Shown here piece by piece: positions 9,201-15,967 of a DNA stretch of 17,134 bases. This DNA comes from Bacteroidaceae bacterium (lineage in GTDB: Bacteria; Bacteroidota; Bacteroidia; Bacteroidales; Bacteroidaceae). Under the pieces are notes generated by a model, which did not search any database, was not told where the DNA came from, and was given only the letters and a program-made list of their open reading frames with translations. The position numbers and the translations under genes are program-made. The stretch is taken from positions 1-17,134 of the forward strand of contig CAAGGT010000139.1 of NCBI GenBank assembly GCA_900769465.1. The letters are read 5' to 3'. Within the stretch, counting starts at the first letter, position 1, and the number at the start of each line of letters is the position of its first letter.

Positions 9201-10173
9201 TGGTGTGAACTTCATTACAGTTGAGAATCCTGATTTGGCAATGGGTCTTAGCGATGGAGGCAGCGTTGCAGGTTTGCCGCTCAACGCTGTTGGTGCAAAG
9301 TGGCGCGTGGATATTGTTGAGGACAATTCACTCGCATTCTACACAGCAACTGTAGAGGAGTTGATGGCCGAGGCTAACATTAAGATTACCGAGGTGCTTA
9401 ACCTTGACAGCCTGCAGACAATGAACATCTTCAACGATGGTATCATTGTAAAGGACAACAACCTGAACACATACGCACTCAACCTGCTCGATACATATTA
9501 TGAGGTATCGGCAAATATGGAGAGTGCGCCTGTTACACAGTTGCAGAAGTATGCCAACACATTACGCAAGCAGTTGGCCGACATCGAGGGCAAGTATATT
9601 GTGACTACCCCAATCGTGACAAAGGGCGAGCGTGTTGTATGGTACTACATCATAAGCAACAAGAGCGAGAAGTTTGCAGGTATCTATAATGGAACACAGG
9701 CAAGCCGCAAGGGACGTGTAGAGATGAGCGACGAGGTTACCGACGACGTTCTGTGGAGTTTTGCTGCAACAGGCAAGACCGGTGAGTACAAGCTCTACAA
9801 TGCAGGTCAGCAGGGCTTTGCATATCGCCAGGGCACAAAGAACTATCTGTTCACATCGGCCGAGGAGGATTACCTGCCGGTGACAATGGTGTACGATGCA
9901 AAGAATGATGGTTTGCTAATGACTGCAGCAGAAAAGACCATTTATGATGGAGGTACAGCTGTACAGCTCTCTGCTTCAAAATCTTATTGGAGAGTGCAGA
10001 TTGCCTTGATTGAGAACAACAAGGAGGTTGCCGACATTATCACAACAATTGAGGGTGTTATTCCCGAGGCTGTTGCAGGTGACGGCGCAATCTACGACTT
10101 GAACGGCCGCAGGGTAGAGAAACCTACAAGGGGTATCTTCATTCAGGGCGGTAAGAAGGTGCTTGTAAAGTAA
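6241..10173 (+). CDS. Secreted M60-family zinc metallopeptidase (1310 residues) with T9SS-like tail
   Basis: An exported peptidase of the M60 (enhancin/mucinase-like) gluzincin family. The signal peptide is residues 1-20 (AMA before Q). A beta-trefoil-like domain follows (about 22-155). The M60 region is about 225-640, with the zinc site H488-E489-I-G-H492 and, 12 residues on, E505, matching HExxHx(8-28)E; W484-G-P sits just before it. A beta-sandwich-like stretch (about 735-805), a helical region (about 815-900), a second trefoil-like domain (about 900-1025), another helical stretch and a third trefoil-like domain (about 1130-1255) follow. The last 30 residues form a tail with YDLNGRRV and a KKVLVK end. 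Known M60 enzymes from gut bacteria cut O-glycosylated mucin-type proteins, so a glycoprotein substrate is likely but inferred. The paralogue lies 226 bp downstream; the discoidin/trefoil protein is divergent upstream. Confidence 0.93.
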   Translation: MKLKSLLTAFFVMLATFAMAQVEDGKVYRIVSAKYGTVMSESPILHTLSCASKGAATDYHEMWQFDATDDGKFTIKNVYTQRYMQYEAGRNVQWKTGLSETKFTVTEHPSLKGYYNIDLTPTKNWGAHCDGSSNIVPWSYGEGEISGTEWTFELVNISADEITAAAAAYQDYAKVLDNADAIASKIQALFEDNACTVLKAEWAAKSDAEVAAALEGVPADLQQVVLKIKNNAWDSVTREQEFRVYDYKPYSNPEVWANNLFTRPYNRINNPTGISTSDSKSFIYVFVENIPEGTTIDLAEMASTKYFGNDTRLKEGLNIVPCANKDGSLYIRYICETAIDGKKLADYPTVKVHIEGGYVNGFWSKERGHTNEDWVYMRDNMFKNPMAVQAAGDLTVLNFRTYEFLKECPNNIEGVMRLWDFWNSRQNHYMALDKYYPWMNNKQLAMSDDNGFMDASSYRTHYNNNTLSTIVNYDLLIADAGSSWGPNHEIGHTNQYAFQIVGTSEVSNNALTNFAIFDQGTHVSRGNNMENQILDFENKIPYVVRGEGSYGSKLFSMTRMYFQLFLYFHAAGKDTTFYPRLFEKLRYDQLPGWRVGSWDELDENGFYRNSVDASKDQLKFAEACCEIAQMDLSEFFEAWGFFIPMKNMFVGDYGHHWVYLLEEDAKASKARMQQYEKKGGHLMFLEDRVRKSPRKKSPFCDGTGYRANYADWDGETIGTVGNFGQWMDYIDETVKAQGYYYAVSKGKVVIKEAENAGGALGFKLYNAETGELLSYTNKYEMNVPVSAAGATLKVVAAQADGTDYVVPHASQGPESMQKEALDGSLKSASAIIAKKAAATTVVGYYYPAALADLEALYKEANAAYKANDTSKYSFAEWSIMLDDECSKVLNNEDARVTIKEGAVFTMRRLTGTNRGAYAAGEYPVAQKSDSKGKINWTIEYAGKAGEYCMKSTSTGYYVTNINTENVFLETKKQENAVKFTVDYTDDGGVNFITVENPDLAMGLSDGGSVAGLPLNAVGAKWRVDIVEDNSLAFYTATVEELMAEANIKITEVLNLDSLQTMNIFNDGIIVKDNNLNTYALNLLDTYYEVSANMESAPVTQLQKYANTLRKQLADIEGKYIVTTPIVTKGERVVWYYIISNKSEKFAGIYNGTQASRKGRVEMSDEVTDDVLWSFAATGKTGEYKLYNAGQQGFAYRQGTKNYLFTSAEEDYLPVTMVYDAKNDGLLMTAAEKTIYDGGTAVQLSASKSYWRVQIALIENNKEVADIITTIEGVIPEAVAGDGAIYDLNGRRVEKPTRGIFIQGGKKVLVK

Positions 10174-10199
10174 TCACAATCCGTTAGCAGAATATAATT

Positions 10200-10275
10200 G
10201 AGATTCTTCGCTTCGCTCAGAATGACAAGACATGCAAATTGTCATCCTGAACGAATGTGAAGAATCTCTTTTTTT
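10200..10275 (+). terminator. Repeat-derived hairpin terminator between the two M60 genes
   Basis: An imperfect inverted repeat (arms about 10200-10228 and 10239-10268) is followed by seven T (10269-10275), so it should terminate transcription of the first M60 gene, 26 nt after its stop. The arms contain the GATTCTTCGCTTCGCTCAG motif and its near complement, which I know as a dispersed intergenic repeat in many bacterial genomes. The terminator appears to be built from two opposed copies of it. Confidence 0.75.
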
Positions 10276-10399
10276 ATACATCTGTTACCTTATATAATAT
10301 ATCACAACACCTATTATTGTTTATTTGATTAAAAAGCACTACTTTTGGCATAATATTACATTTATTTTGGTAAATTCTGCAAAAACAAAACCCAACAAT

Positions 10400-13135
10400 A
10401 TGAGACTAAGAAATCTACTTCTCCCGTTCCTGTTGCTTGCTGTGGCTGTAACAGCAAATGCACAGCTTACAACAAACAATGCACAGCGCTATTATGCCGA
10501 GTTCAAGCACTACTTTGTCGATGACATCTGTACCGAGCTTAAAGTGCCTTACTCTGCAATGACCGACGAACAGCTGCGCACCGCAATGAGCGCAATGCCG
10601 CAGGAGCTTTTGGACATAGCCCTCAAGGTGAAGAACAATACCTGGGGAAAGCGCGAGAAGGAGTTCCGCGTGTTCGAGGCAAAGCCTTACAGCAACTCCT
10701 ATAACTGGAAGTATCTGATGAATGTGAGGCAGTACAGTGAATTGCAGAACCCCACAGGTATCAGTGCCGACAATGAGTATCTGCTCATCTTTGTTGGTAG
10801 CGAGTTGCCCGACTCCATCTGGATGGAGCTTTCTCCTGTGGCAGGTAATATGCCCCGTCCATTGATGACAAACGTGCTTACAAGCGGTTTGAATATGGTG
10901 AAGATTCCCGACACCGAGGGTGATGACAGAATGTTGTTCATTCAGTATTATGTTGATACCGACAGCTCTGCTACAAGCAAGAAACTTGCCGATTATCCCA
11001 ATGTGCCCATCCACATTGAGGGTGGATATGTGAACGGTTATTTCGACCTCTCACGTCACACCGACGAGGATTGGCGCGATATGACACAGAATATGATGAA
11101 GCACTACTCGGTGCAGGTGCTTGGCGAGAGGGTTATGTTCCATATGGAGTTGGCTAATGTGCTCAACGCGTGCCCTAATACAATCACAGATGCTATCAGA
11201 TGGTGGGATGAGTGCGTGAAGTGGCAGCACGAACTGATGGGCGCCGACAAATACTATGACCGTTGGAATGACCTCATTATGGCAAAGGACGGTTACGAGG
11301 GTATGTTCATGTATGCGACGGAGACCTATACCTACTATGAGCACTATACGTTGCCCGAGATCCTTCCCTGGGAAAAGGTGTATGCCGACCCGGGACAGAT
11401 GTGGGGCCCGGCGCACGAGATTGGTCACGTGAACCAGAATGCAATCAATGTCGTCTCTTGTACCGAGGCTACAAACAACCTGTTTGCCAATGCGCAGATT
11501 TTCCGCACAGGAAAGACAACGACTCGTGGAAACGGTGTGAGTGTGTGCCGCGAGGATTTCAGCAACAAAACGGCGTTCCCGTTGCGTGGTAGTGATATTA
11601 TCGCAAAGTCGAGAATGTTCTTCCAGCTCTATCTCTATTTCCACGCAGCCGGCAAGGATACGACTTTCTATCCACGTGTTTTTGAGGCTCTGCGCAAGAA
11701 TCCGCTTGACAAGGGACCTAAAGACCGCAACTGGACATCGCTTACACAGGCGAAGGATGACCAGTTGAGGTTTGCCGAGGTGTGTTGCGAGGTTGCACAG
11801 ATGGACCTCAGCGAGTTCTTTGAGGCGTGGGGCTTGTTTGAGCCTATGACCGATGCCGGTGTGGGTGATTATGAGAACTTCATTGTGAACCTCACTGAAG
11901 AGGAGGCCGAGGCAAGCCGCGCGCGTATGCAGCGATATGCAAAGAAGGGTGGTCACCTGATTTTTATCGAGGACCGAATAAAGCCGTCGCCAAGAACAGA
12001 CGGTGTTGCCGGCAACAGGCTCAACTTCAACGAGGAGTTCGCCATTGGCAAGATGGGCAGCACCGGACAGTGGAGTGATTACATTGACGAGAGCGTGAAG
12101 GCGCAGGGATATTACTTTGCAAGAACCCAGAACAATATCACCATTAAGCAGGCTGCCGATGCAAAGGGGGCTCTTGGTTTCAAACTATACAATGCGCAGA
12201 CGGGTGAGCTGCTGGACTTCAATAACGAATATAAGCTCACTGTGCCGGTGGCGCATGCAAATGCTCCGTTGAGGGTTGTTGCGGCTCAGGCTGACGGCAC
12301 GGATGCTGTAGTGCCCGATGTGGCCGAGAGTGATGACGAGAAGATGCAGCTTGAGGCTTTGAATGCGACTTTGTCGACAGTGAAGAACCTCACAAGCAAG
12401 ACAACCACAACAGGCAAGGAGATTGGTCACTTCTACAAGAGTGCGTTGACTGCAATTACTGCTCTCTACAACGAGGCGAAGGCTGCTGCCGATAACAAGG
12501 ATACAAGCAAGCACAGCTACAAGGAGTGGATTGCACTGCTCGAAGAGGAGATGCGTGCTTTGAAGAATGACCTTTCGGCCCGTGCTTACCTGAGGGAGCT
12601 TGATGTGTACACCCTCACCAATGGCGAGAAGAGAAGCTATGGTTTGTGTTACGATAGATATGGTCTGATTGCAAACACTGCTTCGCAAATGGCAAATACA
12701 TCTGCCAACAAGCGCTGGATGTTCGAGAGTACCGGTGTGTCGCATCACTATTACATAAAGAACCTGAATGGTTTGTATATAAATGACATTGCCAATATCG
12801 GCACGTCGTGCAGCGGTGATAGCAAGGAGGAGGCTTTGGTGTTCAAGGCAAATTATCTTGATGATGGAACGGTTTACTTTACCGTGCAGGGCAGCGGAAA
12901 GTATTTGGCAATGGATATAAACAACTATAATATTGTGGCTTCGGATGAACTTGTGAAAGCTGCAACTTGGGGTATCCGTGCCGTAGAACTCAACAATACT
13001 GCAATTGAAGAGGTTGAGATTGAAGGTGAAAAGGGAGATGCGGAAGGTGAAATCTATGACCTTGCGGGCCGCAAGGTGGAGAACCCGGCAAAGGGTATGT
13101 ATATTGTGAATGGCAAGAAGGTCTTTATCAAATAA
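10400..13135 (+). CDS. Secreted M60-family zinc metallopeptidase, shorter paralogue (911 residues)
   Basis: A paralogue of the preceding M60 peptidase. An in-frame ATG at 10325 would add 25 residues, but the ATG at 10400 starts a clean signal peptide (residues 1-21, ANA before Q) and is preferred. It lacks the N-terminal trefoil domain of its neighbour. The shared part begins near KVKNNTW and EFRV (residue 88). The zinc site is H339-E340-I-G-H343 with E356, preceded by WGP, so it should be active. A helical region (about 645-735) and one trefoil-like domain (about 735-865) follow; the third trefoil of the neighbour is missing. The end is the same tail type (YDLAGRKV, then KKVFIK). The two enzymes probably arose by tandem duplication followed by domain gain or loss. 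A terminator lies between them, so this gene probably has its own promoter, though I see only poor matches upstream (about 10343-10378). Confidence 0.92.
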   Translation: MRLRNLLLPFLLLAVAVTANAQLTTNNAQRYYAEFKHYFVDDICTELKVPYSAMTDEQLRTAMSAMPQELLDIALKVKNNTWGKREKEFRVFEAKPYSNSYNWKYLMNVRQYSELQNPTGISADNEYLLIFVGSELPDSIWMELSPVAGNMPRPLMTNVLTSGLNMVKIPDTEGDDRMLFIQYYVDTDSSATSKKLADYPNVPIHIEGGYVNGYFDLSRHTDEDWRDMTQNMMKHYSVQVLGERVMFHMELANVLNACPNTITDAIRWWDECVKWQHELMGADKYYDRWNDLIMAKDGYEGMFMYATETYTYYEHYTLPEILPWEKVYADPGQMWGPAHEIGHVNQNAINVVSCTEATNNLFANAQIFRTGKTTTRGNGVSVCREDFSNKTAFPLRGSDIIAKSRMFFQLYLYFHAAGKDTTFYPRVFEALRKNPLDKGPKDRNWTSLTQAKDDQLRFAEVCCEVAQMDLSEFFEAWGLFEPMTDAGVGDYENFIVNLTEEEAEASRARMQRYAKKGGHLIFIEDRIKPSPRTDGVAGNRLNFNEEFAIGKMGSTGQWSDYIDESVKAQGYYFARTQNNITIKQAADAKGALGFKLYNAQTGELLDFNNEYKLTVPVAHANAPLRVVAAQADGTDAVVPDVAESDDEKMQLEALNATLSTVKNLTSKTTTTGKEIGHFYKSALTAITALYNEAKAAADNKDTSKHSYKEWIALLEEEMRALKNDLSARAYLRELDVYTLTNGEKRSYGLCYDRYGLIANTASQMANTSANKRWMFESTGVSHHYYIKNLNGLYINDIANIGTSCSGDSKEEALVFKANYLDDGTVYFTVQGSGKYLAMDINNYNIVASDELVKAATWGIRAVELNNTAIEEVEIEGEKGDAEGEIYDLAGRKVENPAKGMYIVNGKKVFIK

Positions 13136-13150
13136 GACCGCTATTTATAC

Positions 13151-13192
13151 TACACTAAAAAAGGCAGCCTACAGGCTGCCTTTTTTAGTGTA
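13151..13192. terminator. Bidirectional terminator between convergent genes
   Basis: Perfect 19-nt arms (13151-13169 and 13174-13192) with loop TACA. Each strand carries a T6 tract in its descending arm after the GC-rich GGCAGCC core. It lies 15 nt after the stop of the second M60 gene and 19 nt after the stop of the convergent PqqD-like gene, so it serves both. Confidence 0.9.
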
Positions 13193-13211
13193 TAAAGCTT
13201 GGTGATGGTGT

Positions 13212-13484
13212 TTACTCCTCAAGGAGTTCCATCTCTTTCCAACGCTCGGCAATGGAGTTGCAGTCCTCGCGGGCAATCTCCTCCTCCACTTCGTACTCGG
13301 CAAGCAACAGGGCTACCATGTCGTCTATGGTGAAAGAGGACTTGCCGGCCACGTTTTCCCAAAGATAGGCCGCTGTCTCGTTAAGGCTGATGATTTTGCT
13401 GTAATCGACGTTGTCAACTCCTGCGGGTACTATGATGTGTTCGCCGCATACATTCTGTATCTCAAATCCTTCCTTGATTTTCAT
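13212..13484 (-). CDS. PqqD-like peptide-binding (RRE-type) protein
   Basis: A 90-residue protein of the PqqD type, the small winged-helix fold that binds leader peptides in RiPP pathways. The family pattern is visible: SLNETAAYLWENV (about 43-55) for the conserved N-x-(T/S)-A-x-x-(L/I)-W stretch, an FTIDDMVALL helix (about 61-70), EYEV, and a C-terminal helix with a Trp (about 75-90). The same frame is open back to 13682, but that extension overlaps the upstream gene in another frame and is not family-like, so the start at 13484 is used. It is last in a three-gene unit, 58 bp after the S26-like gene. Its peptide partner is not apparent in the window. Confidence 0.85.
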   Translation of the reverse strand: MKIKEGFEIQNVCGEHIIVPAGVDNVDYSKIISLNETAAYLWENVAGKSSFTIDDMVALLLAEYEVEEEIAREDCNSIAERWKEMELLEE

Positions 13485-13542
13485 ATCGTTTGTTTTTGTT
13501 GGTTGATGTTCTGTTGGGTTGTCTGTCAAATAAAAGTGGCTT

Positions 13543-14001
13543 TCATATCCTGCGGTAGATGGCAAGCAGTATGCGTCGCAGTGGCTTGAGTATGTTCCAC
13601 ACTGCCGAGTAGCATCTCCACTTGCGGCTGCAGGTGTATATTGTCTTTCCCTTGCGTATGAAGCCGTCGGCAACCCCCACAATGCGATCGTATGTGAAAT
13701 CCTCGGTCATGCGCAGCGGGTTGCCGTCGCCACGCATCGTGTATGTGCTGTCTTTTATCTTTATTACCCTGTGCAGGGCGTATGTCTGTTCGCGCACCTC
13801 GGCAAGTACCACGTCACCTATCTTCGGTTCGCGGGGTGGGGCAAGGATGACCTTGTCGCGGCCGTCCTCAAGAAAGGGACGCATGCTGAAACCGCGTACA
13901 ACGAATGTCACGCTTTTCTTGCCCTGTTCGCGGAACATACGTGTTATCTCCTGCATGAACAGGTGGTTGTTCACTCTTTTGGGGATTATGCCGCTTTTCA
14001 T
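13543..14001 (-). CDS. S24/S26 signal-peptidase-like protein with Ser-His active-site pattern
   Basis: A 152-residue protein of the S24/S26 peptidase clan. RGFSMRPFLEDG (36-47) carries the nucleophile Ser39. AKIGDVV-type spacing is present at IGDVV (61-65). LHRVI (76-80) puts His77 where bacterial type I signal peptidases have Lys, as in the ER/SipW type with a Ser-His pair. GDGN (91-94) matches the third conserved box. No N-terminal transmembrane anchor is visible; the C-terminus (about 134-152) is a basic amphipathic segment that might bind membrane. It overlaps the end of the HprK-like gene by 4 nt (ATGA), so the two are translationally coupled. It probably cleaves a dedicated peptide or exported protein, but the substrate is unknown. 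Confidence 0.85.
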   Translation of the reverse strand: MKSGIIPKRVNNHLFMQEITRMFREQGKKSVTFVVRGFSMRPFLEDGRDKVILAPPREPKIGDVVLAEVREQTYALHRVIKIKDSTYTMRGDGNPLRMTEDFTYDRIVGVADGFIRKGKTIYTCSRKWRCYSAVWNILKPLRRILLAIYRRI

Positions 14002-14870
14002 AGGCCGAAGGTACTGCTTGACAGACGGGCTGCATCCTCATCGGGACGGCAGAAGAGTGTGTGTACGGCTACTCGCTCAAGCACTTTGGTGATGGTGCTG
14101 CAGATGGCTATGTGTATATCCTTGTCGAACTTGAGGGTTGAGCAGGAGCAGAGCATTATACCGAATGCGGTGGGGATGCTCTCCTTGCGTATCCAGTTCT
14201 TCTTGTCCTGCTCTATTGCTGCCATACCGCCAATGGGGTAGTGTACGTTCATATATATGGGGCGTTTGCCGCTCCAGGGTGAGCCGTAGACGATGGGTGT
14301 GCCGTCGGGAGAGATGCGTATCACCGGGTTGTCGTCGTTGATTAGTGTGCTGCCTTCAATGAACTCTACCCATTTGTTGCTATGGGTACTCTTGCCCTGT
14401 CCGCTTGCCCCCAGGAACATATATCCTTTGCCGCCGTTTTCAATGGTGGCAGAGTGCATTAGAAGGGTGTTGTACCGGGCGGTACACATTGTGAAAATGA
14501 CCATCAGCGTGTTGTTGAAACCGAATGTGACGTCGCTGCTGCTGCCTCGGGTGGTGATGGTGAAGTGTTTGCGCTCGGCATCACTCTGCATGAAGGCACA
14601 GGGTTGTCCATATTCGTTTATGGTGAGAATCTGGTATGCTCCACTGTCCTGACGGTATACCTCGAACTTTGCACTCGGGCAGGGAAATGTACCCACTTTG
14701 CTGCCACGCCACGATGGTTGTATGCTGTTGTCCGATGTTATATCGAACAGCAGCTCATCGGTGCTTTCGCACTCGAACGGGGCAAGGTTGGGCAATATGG
14801 TGAGAATGTCGCCCTGTAGCATTGTTATGGCAAAGGTGTGTCCGGCTATGGTGAAGTGTCTTTTCTGCAT
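13998..14870 (-). CDS. HprK-related P-loop kinase-like protein
   Basis: A 290-residue protein related to the C-terminal kinase domain of HPr kinase/phosphorylase. It has a P-loop FLGASGQGKST (152-162, Lys160, Ser161), a Walker-B-like INDDNPVI (177-184) and a YGSPWSGK stretch (195-202). The order and spacing fit HprK-related proteins found beside PqqD-like genes. The N-terminal 130 residues are beta-rich and do not resemble the classic HprK regulatory domain, and no HPr gene is near, so true PTS regulation is unlikely. Family knowledge: HprK homologues in some lasso-peptide clusters phosphorylate the peptide. It leads the three-gene unit and has its own promoter, divergent from folP. Confidence 0.85.
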   Translation of the reverse strand: MQKRHFTIAGHTFAITMLQGDILTILPNLAPFECESTDELLFDITSDNSIQPSWRGSKVGTFPCPSAKFEVYRQDSGAYQILTINEYGQPCAFMQSDAERKHFTITTRGSSSDVTFGFNNTLMVIFTMCTARYNTLLMHSATIENGGKGYMFLGASGQGKSTHSNKWVEFIEGSTLINDDNPVIRISPDGTPIVYGSPWSGKRPIYMNVHYPIGGMAAIEQDKKNWIRKESIPTAFGIMLCSCSTLKFDKDIHIAICSTITKVLERVAVHTLFCRPDEDAARLSSSTFGL

Positions 14871-14924
14871 ATATCTTACTTTCGGTTGTTTTGTCTCTGC
14901 CTGTGCAGATGGTCTATCAGGTTA

Positions 14925-14956
14925 CAAATGTATGAAAAAGTGATTGAATATTCAAT
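14925..14956 (-). promoter_or_regulatory. Promoter of the HprK-like/S26/PqqD cassette
   Basis: On the minus strand ATTG (14953-14956) is followed by a 20-nt spacer and TACATTTG (14925-14932), an exact -7 match. Transcription would start about 45 nt before the ATG at 14870. Confidence 0.65.
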
Positions 14957-14979
14957 TGAATTAACAAGTAGTTTATTCT

Positions 14980-15009
14980 TTTGTTTTTTATTTTTTATTG
15001 CTACCTTTG
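14980..15009 (+). promoter_or_regulatory. Promoter of folP-cdaA
   Basis: TTTG (14980-14983), an 18-nt T-rich spacer and TACCTTTG (15002-15009) match both Bacteroidetes promoter elements exactly. The start point would be near 15014. The -33 element lies only 24 nt from that of the divergent cassette promoter. Confidence 0.75.
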
Positions 15010-15104
15010 CGACAGGTCGCAGGGCTTGTCCGGCGGCAGGGGAAGGTGAACCGGGCTGCTCTGGCAGCTGTTGTCTTTCAGTCTTTCATAATCTTTGCAA
15101 GGAG
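15010..15104 (+). other. GC-rich structured leader of the folP transcript
   Basis: About 90 nt between the promoter and the folP ATG, much more GC-rich than the promoter. A small hairpin GCTGC-TCTG-GCAGC (15055-15068) is visible, and AAGGAG abuts the ATG, too close for an optimal Shine-Dalgarno site. I cannot match the leader to a known riboswitch. Confidence 0.45.
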
Positions 15105-15941
15105 ATGAAAAAAACGCATTCCATTAACATACGCGGCAGGCTGATGCTGCTTGACAAGCCTTTGGTTATGGGTATTCTGAACATAACCGACGACTCGTTC
15201 TTTGATGGCTCAAGGGTTATCTCGCCGGGCGAGATGGTGTCCCGTGCAAAGGCTATGCTCGATGATGGCGCGGCAATACTTGACGTGGGCGCCTGTTCCA
15301 CACGTCCCGGGGCAACGCCTGTGGAGCAAGAAATGGAGCTGGCAAGGCTGCACGCTGCGCTGGATGTGCTTGACAAGGAACTGCCCGATGCTGTTGTGTC
15401 GGTCGATACATTCAGGGGTGCGGTGGTGCGTGAGTGTGTGGCAAAGCATAACGTGTCCATTATCAACGATGTGTCGGGTTTTGAATGGGATGATGATATG
15501 CTGGGTGCTGTTGTGGATTGTGGATTACCCTATATACTGACTCATTCAATGGGGTTGGCTGGCGAAAAGGTGGAGTATGGCGATTTCCTGCCACAGGTGC
15601 TGCAACGCCTTGCTTCAAAGATGTGGCAATTGCGCCAGGCCGGTGTGGCCGATGTGATTGTTGATCCGGGATTCGGCTTTGGCAAGAGTGTGGAGCAGAA
15701 TTACCGTATGTTGGATTCGCTGCGCGACTTTGGGATGCTCGATGCTCCGCTGTTGGTGGGATTGTCGCGTAAATCTATGATAACCAGCCTGTTGGGTGTT
15801 GCTCCGGGCGAGGCGCTCGCTGCAACAACGGCGCTGAATCTTGTGGCATTGAGGGGAGGCGCTGATATTCTGCGTGTCCACGATGTCAAGGAGGCTGTGC
15901 AGGCGGTGGAGCTTGCGCGGGCTATGGAGTTTGACAAGTAG
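15105..15941 (+). CDS. folP: Dihydropteroate synthase
   Basis: A 278-residue cytoplasmic enzyme that joins p-aminobenzoate to the pterin pyrophosphate in folate synthesis, the target of sulfonamides. All family blocks are present: GILNITDDSFFDGS (23-36), DVGACSTRPGA (60-70), VSVDTFRG (98-105), INDVSGF (120-126), VDPGFGFGKS (187-196), VGLSRKS (218-224) and LRVHDV (256-261). One oddity is the first loop, usually NxTPDSF, which here has Asp29 in place of Pro. The frame is open upstream to 14838, but the promoter -7 box lies inside that extension, so the ATG at 15105 is chosen; length then matches the family. It is first in an operon with cdaA, 26 bp downstream. Confidence 0.96.
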   Translation: MKKTHSINIRGRLMLLDKPLVMGILNITDDSFFDGSRVISPGEMVSRAKAMLDDGAAILDVGACSTRPGATPVEQEMELARLHAALDVLDKELPDAVVSVDTFRGAVVRECVAKHNVSIINDVSGFEWDDDMLGAVVDCGLPYILTHSMGLAGEKVEYGDFLPQVLQRLASKMWQLRQAGVADVIVDPGFGFGKSVEQNYRMLDSLRDFGMLDAPLLVGLSRKSMITSLLGVAPGEALAATTALNLVALRGGADILRVHDVKEAVQAVELARAMEFDK

Positions 15942-15967
15942 TACATTAATTATATATATAGACTAGA

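Noticed and set aside
11051..11956. A 301-codon open frame on the minus strand inside the second M60 gene
   Set aside because: It is antisense to a gene with intact family motifs, and its His/Cys/Leu-rich product resembles no family; it is a shadow of the codon bias of the true gene. The same applies to other long antisense frames at 10415-11014, 7075-7524 and 12185-12748.
13485..13542. A hidden precursor peptide gene between the S26-like and PqqD-like genes
   Set aside because: The 58-nt gap has no start codon followed by a useful open frame on the coding strand.
13485..13682. Longer version of the PqqD-like protein starting at 13682
   Set aside because: The extra 66 residues overlap the S26-like gene in another frame and do not resemble PqqD; the start at 13484 gives a typical 90-residue protein.
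13998..14870. Classic HPr kinase/phosphorylase controlling sugar uptake
   Set aside because: Only the P-loop kinase region is similar, the N-terminal part differs, and no HPr or PTS gene is near.
14838..15104. N-terminal extension of folP with a hydrophobic, membrane-like stretch
   Set aside because: The stretch is encoded by the T-rich spacer of a perfect promoter, and its -7 box lies inside it. Family length and motifs fit the start at 15105.
15010..15104. Cobalamin-type riboswitch in the folP leader, suggested by a GGGGAAGGTGAACC-like stretch
   Set aside because: The leader is too short and lacks the other conserved boxes; the similarity is a short chance match.
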